Assembly: GCA_026874595.1 (NCBI GenBank)
Contig: CM049317.1
Coordinates: 48,570,401-48,634,400 of the forward strand
DNA from: Sipunculus nudus
Taxonomy: Eukaryota; Annelida; Sipuncula; Golfingiida; Sipunculidae
DNA length: 64,000 nt
Direction of reading: 5' to 3'
The notes under the pieces were generated by a model. The model did not search any database, had not been told where the DNA came from, and saw only the letters and a program-made list of their open reading frames with translations. Positions 50,004 to 60,890 of the stretch are shown in pieces (the first letter of the stretch is position 1; each line of letters begins with the position of its first letter). A program made the translations under genes and the position numbers.

Positions 50004-53000
50004 TTATTCTGGAAATGAAGGCCTCAGGCCCATATATCCAAAATATATACATACAAAATACATAATACACAATACATGGTCACGTAAAAAAACAATAATA
50101 AATGATAAGAATAAAAAATTAATAAATAAACAATTAAATGAATACAGTTTTCAACAATACACAGTTATGATTAATAAAATATTAACAGAAATAACCTTTT
50201 TTATCAACTGAATAAATACACACTGTAATATTATAAGGTAACTATTTGTGTTTCACAAAATGATTAAAGTTAATGGTAATTACATAGAATAAATTTCGTA
50301 GCAACATAAAATATGATACATGGAAGAATCATTTAGGAATGACTCTCTTTTAACAAATGCAAAATATACAAATGCTGAAAGCTTAGTAATTGTGACATAA
50401 TTTGTAGTGGACATTAATGAAATGAAAGACATATCTTTAAATTCAGACAGATATTTTTCTCTTAATGAAATATATAAAGGACATTTAATGACAAAATGGT
50501 ACTCATCTTCAATATATGATTCTCCATGTTTAAGACAAAATTTACAACATCTCTCTTCCCAGGCCATGTGATGATGTTCTAAGTCTTGCTAAACTAATTC
50601 TATATCTTCTCTTTGTGAACTGCTGAAAAATATAATTCAGTGTTTAATAAACTTTTAAAGATAGCATATGTTTTCAATCTTCCATTATTTTCTATGTTAG
50701 CTGTCCATTCTTGTCTTTCATTATCATCAGCTTTGTTTGAAACCTGACAAAAATATATTTATATTACCTACATCTTGAAATATCCATGTATATCCAAATC
50801 CAAATGAAAATAATATATTTTTTACCCTTGTTGCCCATGTATACTTTCCTACCTAATCTAGCCTTTGTAATTTAGAATATAAACGCTTAGGGTACCTATA
50901 ATCTTCCATTCTTAGTAATTTAACCCAATAAGGAATACATTTTAACATAAATCTGATTTTCAGAGAAAACCTTCCACACTCACCAAGTGCTGCAGTTAAA
51001 TATCTAGAATATTAAAAGATGCAGTCCTTTCATTGTTAAAGGTCCAATAATTCTGCCAAAATTCATTCAAGTAAACTTAAACAAAGTCCCCCTTAGAATA
51101 ATTTTTGCGAATTTTACAGAAGTTATAATTGAAACAACAATTTTGTAGAAGAACACTATTGCAGTCCTCAGTTTGAAATAGACATAATAATGGCCATAAG
51201 ACCAACTTAAGCTTTTCATGACTCAACCAAAAATCAACAAACTCAATCTATTCTTATATGATTGAAAAATCCATGTCCTAGGATAATTCTTTTGAAAAAA
51301 AATAATGATTCAACTTGAGTTTCATCATAAACATTTTAAGCTGAAAGAGTATAAAATTATAAGGTTTTTGCCTATAAAAACATTATTCTTGTAAAATATT
51401 AAACAAATTGGCCCCAGTGGCGTCAGTCGAAAAAATACAGCAAAAGGGCTTAGTTAAGCTTCCCACAACTCAGCCAAAAATCACTTAACCAAAACCATTT
51501 GAACAAACTTGAATTATTAACATCTAAGGATAATTTATGTGTGAGATTTAAGAATTTGGCCCAGTGGTTTTTGAGAAGAAGATCTTTGTAGCTACTGAGC
51601 TAAAATGGGCTGTTATGGCATATGACTAAATTCAGCTTCCCATATCTCAGCCAACAGTCACTGAACTGAGACCATTTAAACAAAATTCTGAAAGCACTAC
51701 CCTAGGATCATTTCTGTGCAATATTAAACAATTTGGCCATATGGTTTCAGAGAAGAAGTTTTTTTTAGCCCTTAGTATGATACGGGCACTGATGACCCCT
51801 GTACAAAAAAGGCTGATGCAGGTGGCGCCACCAATACCTCAATTTCAGATATGACTCATGTGACCAACATTGTCATAAAATTTGGTGATTTTAGCTCCAG
51901 CCGTTTCTGAGATTGTTATTTAAGTATGCTTTAGGATGACTCAGTTCAGCCAAAAATCACCGAACTTAAACCATTGGAACAAACTTGAGAGAGATTGTTC
52001 CAGGAATCATTTCTGTGAAATATTGGACAATTTGGCTGAATAGTTTCGGAGAAGAAGGTTTTTAAAGCTTTTTTCTTAGCTTTTGCCCTAAAAAAATCCA
52101 AGAAAATGCAGTTAGCCAAAAAAAAAAAAGCAAAATCCGTTAGAGTTTTTTAGATGACTAATTTTTTTGCATACAATTTCGTGATGCTAACTCTTGCCGT
52201 TTTCAAGGTAGTATGGGTTAACGTACAGACGACGGACGCCCGACGACAGACGACGCCATACCATCGCATAAGCTCATAGGTTCGCTAAAAATGGTCAGTT
52301 GAGAAGGTGCAGCGTACACACCTCACGCAGAGGTTATTACTGGAGTCGTCCCTATTCTTTTCTGGTGTTACTGCTGCTTTGTATAGCAAGGTTCTCTTAG
52401 TCGGACCACCAGGCTGGCACGGGGGAAAGATTTGTTATCAGAACAGTTGTATCGCATTGTGAATCTCTCTCAAATTTAAAACATGCGACACCCGCTCTCG
52501 TTGGACCGATTCTTGGCCTTGTGCCAGAACCGGTGTAATGTGACCAACGAGCGTGGAAGTCGCATGTTTAACATTTGAGCTGGGTGCACAATGAGATACA
52601 ACGCTCTCATTGATCTGATTACAATTCATTGCTCTGTGGCCTCCCTGGTGGTCCGACCCAGAGAAACGTTTTGTACAATGCAGCGGTTTAAAAAAAGGAG
52701 ACCTGGGATGACTGCAGTGTATAACCGTTGCGTGAGCACCGTAGGTGGAACGATGAATGTGAACAGTTGCCAAAATATTGCAATATTTTCATAAAAACAG
52801 CCGAGACATTTCATATAAAATAAAACTTGGCTTTGTTTGATTTGTAAAACTGATTATTTTTAGTCTTCTAGAGATTAACTTACGAACAAGTCCGCATTGC
52901 GTAAAAAGTTGTCCGTTTCTACCTCTTGGGATCACGTTTAAACAGTAAGATTAACTGTCAATCCTAATAAATCATAACAAGAATTGCAAGCTCTATCTAC

Positions 53001-56000
53001 AATGCATCATACAGCGGGAAGTTAAAATCAATCATGTCTAACAAAGCAACAGATTTCTGTATTATTTAGTGTTTGTTGTTGCTATGATAACAGAAGAAAA
53101 GAAAGCTGCTACGTTCTAGAAATTCTGATTTGAATCATTTCACACATCACATAATTAAAATCATTTATATAATTAGATAATTTACCGGAACTCGTGTTAC
53201 CTGTTTATATGTAATAGCTGCATAGGAGAACATGGAATTGATATTAATTTCAGGAAAAATGGTAAATGCATCGAAGGTGACAGCATCGGTCAGTTCACAT
53301 GTAAATGCGACCCTGGTTACTATGGCGACCACTGTCAGCTGGACATAGATGAGTGCGCCAGTAATCCTTGCAGCAACAACGGCCGCTGTGTCAACAAGAA
53401 GAACAAGTTTCTGTGTACATGTCCCGAAGGATTCACCGGTGATACCTGTGAGACCAAAGTCAAGGTTGATTATTGTGCACCCAAACCATGCCAAAATGGC
53501 GGCACGTGTCAGGTATATCGTGCTTGATTTCTATTTTCTTAAATTTGTAAACCAGATAATAACCTAGTTATAATAATATCCTAGAAGTAATGATTTCATC
53601 CTGTTTGTATGTAAGCATTATTACGCCAAAAACTTCTGGACCCGCCTTCCAGGAAACTTCGTGGAGGGACTGGAGAGGCTCCATGCAGGGAGGTCCCCAT
53701 TAACTTTTTGTGCGGTCAGGATAGAGATGATTCAATACGGAAGATTTTACCTTTACCAAGGTATGCGCTCTTGCTTAAGTGCCCCATATAATCTGTTCAA
53801 CGAAGTTCAGGGTGCTCCTAAATTCGTATATTGCTTAACAATTTTCTAAATAAGTTGTACATGTATATATTAGGCCCAGGCCCTAGTTTCGATGTTGCAG
53901 CAGTATTTAAGGATGTCTTGGAAGTGCATCAAACACGCTCTAAGAGCTATGACGGACCAACAAATTCTCATTGTTCATGCAAAGGTCATGTCAGGTTATA
54001 ATGGGAAAATTAAAGGGGGAGGGGGGTAGGGTGTAGATCAATTTAAGAGGGCGTCCCTATTTCGTAATTCGTCCTCGACTCCTGACGGTAAACCTCTTGT
54101 TGAATAAGCTACTTGTCAGTGGTGGGATTTTTAATTTCCTGATTCCAATTGAGAAGCAGTATATAACCCCTGAGAGTAAACCAAAGAAACCAGATCCGTG
54201 CACTCTGTTTAAAATCACTTTCGTCCTCCACTATGCAACAAACTACCAAAAAGGATGACCAGTCATTGACCGGCAGAGCAGCCTTTGAACCAACATTTTA
54301 CATTACGCCAGTGTTACCTTTGTTTATGCTTTTGTACGTGTTTGCAGCTTGAGAAGTAGAGAAGAATGACATGAGACAATTGCCACACCAAAGAGAATTT
54401 AAGGCTCTTTGCAGATTCCCATTTTGATCGAGTGACTTGTTACTTACAGTGCAATTTCGTGCAGTTCACATGATCATGGGAAGGATTTGCATTATCGTGT
54501 TCTCGTGTACTAGTTTAGTTACTCGTGTTCTTATTAAGGTAAACTAGTCGCAATTAATTAATTAATTTCCTGTAATCAATTTCTCTTTCAAACAGCAAGA
54601 AAAGTGAAGATGATTAAGATGTATCAATTTACTTCCTATATTTACTTGCTTTATTTTTTTGTCTCCCACTCCACGGATACGGGGGACATTGTTTTGGATT
54701 TGTCTGTCTGTCTGTCCGTCTGTCTGTCTGTCTGTCTCTCTGTCCGTCCGTCAGGTTTCGTTTCCGTGCGATAACTTTCATAAATATTATCCGATTTCAT
54801 TCAAAATTGGGTCGGTGATCCATGCATACCTTGGTTGGGATTGGTTTTGGAGTGTCTGGCTTCTGTCTGTCTGTCTGTCACTTTGTCTGTCTGCCAGGTA
54901 TTCGTTCCTTTGCGATTACTTTCCTAAATATTATCCGATGTCATTCAAATTTTGGTCAGTGATTGCTCTGAGACTTACCCTGGTTGGATTTGTTTTGGAG
55001 TGTCTGGCTCCTGTCTGCCCGACTGTCACTCTGTCTTTCCGTCCTTTATCAAGCATGAAAAAAAAAAAGATCCCAAAGCGGGGGACATTAATTCCACGAA
55101 TTTGCTTGTTTATTTTCCTTTTTTTTCTGGTTGATAAACAATTACTTAAATAACAGAAGTTATACGTATTTCTTTGCCATATATTTAAAAAAAAACAATA
55201 CATTTTTTTAAAACGCCTAGACTTTGTCTTAACACTTAAAAAAAATGTTCACACAACTGGGAAGGGGCAGCCCTCCCCAATCTCCTTCCAGGCGTCACGG
55301 TGCGCCCCCCCCCCCCCCCCACCGCCTATGCCAAAATACTGCGCACGCCTGTGTAGTTCATGATATAATTTATTTTTAAGAGCAGTTCATATATGCATAG
55401 TTATTTCAGTTTAGACTGTATCTCCTAAAAAATACATATGAATTTGCAATATTTGTTTAATTTTAATATTGATTCAGTTTCTCCTGCAATATTTATCACC
55501 GATGAACGATTCTAAGACATTCATAATAAATGGTTTCCTAAAAAATCATTTATTTTAATGAGTGCATGGGGATATATCTGTTGTACATTTTCTTTTTTGT
55601 TTTTACCGCTGCAGAATGAAGACAACGGGTTCCGGTGTCAGTGTGTTCCTGTGTACTCGGGTCCAAAGTGTCAGGACCGTATCGCAGACCCGTGTCAAAA
55701 CAAACCATGTAGTCACGGTTACATGTGTGCTATTGATCCCAAAAATAACACGCACGGTTATACGTGTATAGGTAAGTCCGTCCATCTGGTACACTATAAG
55801 AGGTAAAATGATATAACATATTCTCATACAGTTTTATAAGATGATCTTTTTTATATTCCTGTTTGTACATGGGGATGTTACTCTTCAGACGGCTTTCTTT
55901 TTTTCTGAATTTGGGTGTATTTGGGATTACATACCAAAATATAACGATCTTGATATATCTAGATTTTGCCATGAGTTTATTTTACAATCATATTTATAGT

Positions 56001-57770
56001 CAAGTGATTTTGAATTTCCATGCATTTTAAATATGTACCGAGTTATAATGAAGAAGCTGAAGTGATTCTTCTTTCTATACGGACAATTTAAGAAAAAGGC
56101 TCAGTACATTCAAGTTACATTTAAGCTTTCTTCTATATTTGCTCCTCAGCTGTTGGTAGTAAATTAAAGTCCCGGAAGAAGGGCAAGAAACTCCCCGAAC
56201 TCGAGGAATCAACTAAACCCCCGCGACATCACGGTGAGTACATGGCTTTGTTAATGGCGACAATCGTGTCTAGGATCATGTTTCGTGTTACCATTTTCTA
56301 TTGCCTATCAGTGTTATCATGGTACTGTCCTTATTATTCAATTCCTATATCATAGTCCTGTCTGTCAAAAAGATTTTATTATATTCTCTGCCAAATTTGG
56401 TATCATGTTGTCATTGATATAATAGGTATTATGTCGACATTGATGGATAATAATATGTTGCCTGCTGAGTGAAGACGGCATGATATTGGATTCAAAAATG
56501 GAGATTTATAATTTTCACAAACTATATCCGGAATCCTCATACAAGTAGCATTACACATATGCGGCGAGACCTAAGCCGTCTGTTTACAACTTCAATCTAA
56601 TAAGAAACGTTTGGGTTATACGCCTTAGTTCGGATAAGCCCTATAACTCCGTTGAACAGATCTTAAAGTATAAGCGTGATATATGCAAACCAAATTCCAA
56701 ATAACAATGAAATACATAGAGAGTTAATAACTTGAATATAATGTAGAATTAATATGCAAATGGTCGGAGAGGCAGTCCGATGTGGTTCAGCACACCGTCA
56801 ATACAAATGAACGAAGTCTGTTACAACAGAGTACAATGAAACCGGTCTAAAAGACGAATGTCTTTAAAGGCCATCCGTCTTTAAAGACCACCCTTGAGTG
56901 AACAAAAGGCATTCACTTTGTTTATTACTGCATGACCTGTCTGCTAAGACCACCTGTGAATTAAGACCGTTTTTTTTGGCCACACCCAGGGGTGGTCTTA
57001 CTAAACCGATTTCACTGTTTTCTGAAAGTATGTATACTCCATGTGAAATCACCAATCAACACATGGTCATTCATGGATCTGTTTGCCTAACCGTGAATTG
57101 TTTGCGTTTATATTGATACTTAAATAATAATGCTTTCATTTATCTTTAAGTGCCCCATGGAAAGAAGCCGAAGGCGTCGGCGATCAAAAGTGATGCAAAG
57201 GTGGTTCCTTCCAGCGACACGGAGATAGACGGTAAAAAAAATACAGGGATAGACGCATAGACACAGGGATAGACGTTAAGTGTCAAGATACAGGGATGGA
57301 CGTTAAGTGTCCAGATACAGGGGAAGACATTAAGTATCCAGATAGAGGGACAGAAATTAAGTGTCAAGACACAGGAATAGACGTTCAGTGTAAAGACATG
57401 GGAGTAGACGTTAAGTGTCACCTAATGTTACCTAATGTTAAGTGACACCTAATGTTAAGAGTCGAGACAAGGGATAGACGGACGTTAAGTGTAAAGACAC
57501 AGGGATAGACGTTAAGTGTCAAGAGACAGGGTTCGACGTTAAGCGCCAAGACACAGGGATAGACGTTTAGTGTCAAGAGACAGGGTTCGACGTTAAGCGC
57601 CAAGACACAGGGATAGACGTTATGTGTCAAGATAAAGGGATAGAATTTTAAGTATCAAGACATAGGGATAGACTTCATGTGTCAAGACATAGAAATAGAC
57701 GAAAAGCGCCAACAGTGGCGTCAATTTTTCTTCCAGGGTGGGGGGGGGGGATGACTTTGTATATACATAT

Positions 57771-57841
<71 letters not shown>

Positions 57842-60834
57842 CTTTTCAGCGTGTCTGAGTGACATATTCAACTATATATATATAAATAAATAAATATATA
57901 TATATAATTATTATATATACATAATATTTTAAATAATTATAATGTTTTAGAAAGTTATTTTGTGAATTCTAAGCAAGGTTTAGATATAATATTATTTAGT
58001 AAATGGATCCAAAGTCTTTAATTCTATTAATTAATATATATTATTTGCAATATTATAATATTATTCTCTGAAAGGGGGGATTACCACCCCCCCCCCCCCT
58101 ATATTGACGCCCTTGAGCGCCAAGACACATTCACAGAAATGAAGCGCGAAGACACAGGGACAGATGTTAAGTGTCACAATAAGGGATAGACGGACATTGA
58201 ATGTCAAGACACAGGGATAGACATTTATTCTCAAGACACAGGGATAGACGTTAAGTGCCTAGCCACAGGGATAGACGTTAAGTGTCAAGACACAGGGACA
58301 GATTTAAGTGTAGGGAACAAATCACATATAAAGCATGTTGAGTTAACATAAAAAAAAGCTTTAAACAAAAATCTGTACCTGAAAAAATATTGCCCTGTAA
58401 CCGTTTGCTTTCTCCCTTAAGCGAGTATAAAAAACAATGTACCGGGCGCGATCACAGGTGTCAACATAAACACACCGTGTGGGGCCGTGTGGATCGCTGA
58501 GCCAGAACACGTGTCAGTCAGGAGATTCCCTGACTGACTTGGCCCAAAAAATGTAATACTTTTTCCTGCTTAAAAAAAACTTAACTGTTGGTGTGAAAGT
58601 TAGGCAAAATTTAGCTGCTGATTATGTTCCTTTAATTCAAGACACAGGGATACACGTGAAGTGTCAAGACACAGGGGTAGACATTAAGCGTCAAAACAGA
58701 GGGGTAAACATGAAACGTCAAGACCCGGGAATTGACGTCAAGCGTTAATCAGAGTTAATCAGTTCCCTTACATCGTGTTATATACTGTTGGATTCGAAAC
58801 AATAAAGGGGAAACTCCGGTTTTTGCTCGAATTCAGTGTAAGGAAAATCGTGTTTACAATCTTTTTAATATTCAAATTGACACAAAATGTATTCTAAAAA
58901 TATATTCCTTTTGTAGAAGAAACCCAGCCTGATTCCTCGGTGAGCGGAAGGACCGGGTTGAGCAACACCGCCTTGATTCTGATTGTGGGCTCCGTAGTGC
59001 TTGTACTGTTGAGTGTACTTGCATTCGTGGTCTGTTTGATTGACAGGTGAGCTAAAACTGTACTAGCAGGGGCAGTAATGTCATTTGTGTTCTGTTTGAT
59101 ATACAAGTGTGCAAAAATTATACATAACAGAGGCAGATATAATGTCGATGGTGGTCTGTTTGATTGACAGATAAGTAAACATTATACATAACAGGGGCAG
59201 ATATAATGTCGTTTGTGGTCTGTTTGATTGACAGATAAGTAAAAATTATACATAACAGGGGCAGGTATAATGTCGTTTGTGGTCTGTTTGATTGACAGAT
59301 AAGTAAAAATTATACATAACAGGGGCAGATATAATGTCGTTTGTGGTCTGTTTGATTGACAGATAAGTAAACATTATACATAACAGGGGCAGATATAATG
59401 TCGTTTGTGGTCTGTTTGATTGACAGATAAGTAAAAATTATACATAACAGGGGCAGGTATAATGTCGTTTGTGGTCTGTTTGATTGACAGATAAGTAAAC
59501 ATTATACATAACAGGGGCATAATAAATGTCGTTTGTGGTCTGTTTGATTGACAGATAAGTAAAGATTATACATAACAGGGGCAGATATAATGTCGTTTGT
59601 CGTCTGTTTGATTGACAGATAAGTAAAAATTATACATAACAGGGGCAGATAGAATGCCGTTCGTGGTCGGTTTGATTGACAAGTGAGCTAACAATACATG
59701 ACAGGGGCAGTTATAACATCACATTCACTAAGCAAGCAGTCTTTTGATCTTACCCAGTTTAGTATTTATAGACCATATCTATTTACAGACCTTAGTTTTT
59801 CAACTCTATCTGCTCTAAATTTCTCCTAATATTTGAACCTAATAGTAAATAGATAATAATTTAACATTAACTTAGATATCAATTTTATGGTTGCTGAAGG
59901 AGCGCCTAGGACGGGGGTCCCTGACTTCCTCAACTATGGTGCTCGAGCGCCATCTTTTCCTGCTTTAAAGGGGGAAGTTATAATGTTGTTATGTTTTGTC
60001 GTGAACAAACACACCCAAACGGGAATGAACGCATATCCTCTTGGCGGAGACAAGTAGGGAGAATGTCCACTCAGATATACCGCTAGGTAGCAGGGAGCCG
60101 TCTCTTGAAAAATATATGAACAACAGAATGTCTCTATTTAAGGTCAAGCAAAAGCAAACATATTCGGGTTCTAATTATGTTATCATATAACATATTTTCC
60201 TATAAAATTAGTGTTGATATAGATCGTGCATAATCTCAGGCTAATTACTTTCATTTTTTACGATTTACACAAAAACACACGACATTGTGTGATTTTTTAA
60301 AAAGGTACCAGTCGTAAAAAAAGAAACGTCTGTGACAAAATTTTAGGTCTCCATGACCACGTTTATCTGGTACTGCCTACATCCAATCATCGGGAAAGAA
60401 TAAAAGGAAACAAAATTCACTTTTGAGATATTATCATGAAGTATAATATTAGTGGCTTGCGGTGTGGGTGCTTAAAATAGTTAAAAAATGTTAAAGAAAA
60501 TGAATGGAAATTTCAAAGTAGATACACCATTAGCTCAAACTCTGTACCTTCAAGCATCTGTAATTCCATGACTTTAAACGTACACCAGCCAATCACGTCA
60601 CGGCGCAGTGTATGGTGTGCTACCTTAACGCATTAGTAATTCCATGACTTTATAGGTGCACCAGACAATCACGTCCGGCTTAGTGTCTGGTCTGGGTTCA
60701 GTCTCTCCATTATAGCCGACCATCATCTGGAGGTCTTAAACTGTCTTTAGATGGTCACGGTGTTAGACACCAAAGTTTATATATATTTTTCATGTCTTAT
60801 CACAACATTACTGATGATGTGACTGTGAAGCTAG

Positions 60835-60890
<56 letters not shown>

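Larger units (their letters stand above)
47694..53253 (+). other. Intron 7 (5.6 kb), repeat-filled
   Basis: Between GTGAGTTT and TTGATATTAATTTCAG. It carries a GTGGCACCACC-type repeat at 48555-49060, a 49060-49860 block of repeated 'TGCACTGAGTGAACTCTTGACC' and 'GGCAGTCTGCCAAAGCTATAAA', an AT microsatellite, a LINE fragment, a copy of the 1340-2400 repeat and a foldback element. No further EGF exon was found. Confidence 0.7.
57235..58740. repeat. ~27-bp minisatellite in intron 11 (interrupted)
   Basis: Dozens of imperfect 'GACACAGGGATAGACGTTAAGTGTCAA' units at 57235-57712, 58116-58320 and 58635-58740. It is split by a MITE at 57713-58115 and by a copy of another repeat at 58316-58625. The end of exon 11, GACACGGAGATAGACGGTAA, differs from GACACAGGGATAGACGTTAA at three positions, so the array probably grew from the exon-intron junction. 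Confidence 0.85.

Noticed and set aside
54659-55153. 164-codon open frame rich in Ser, Val, Cys and Leu
   Set aside because: Produced by (TCTG)n runs in a dispersed repeat.
59021-59695. CRISPR-like regular array
   Set aside because: Direct 64-bp tandem units with no unique spacers, in a eukaryotic intron, clearly derived from exon 12.
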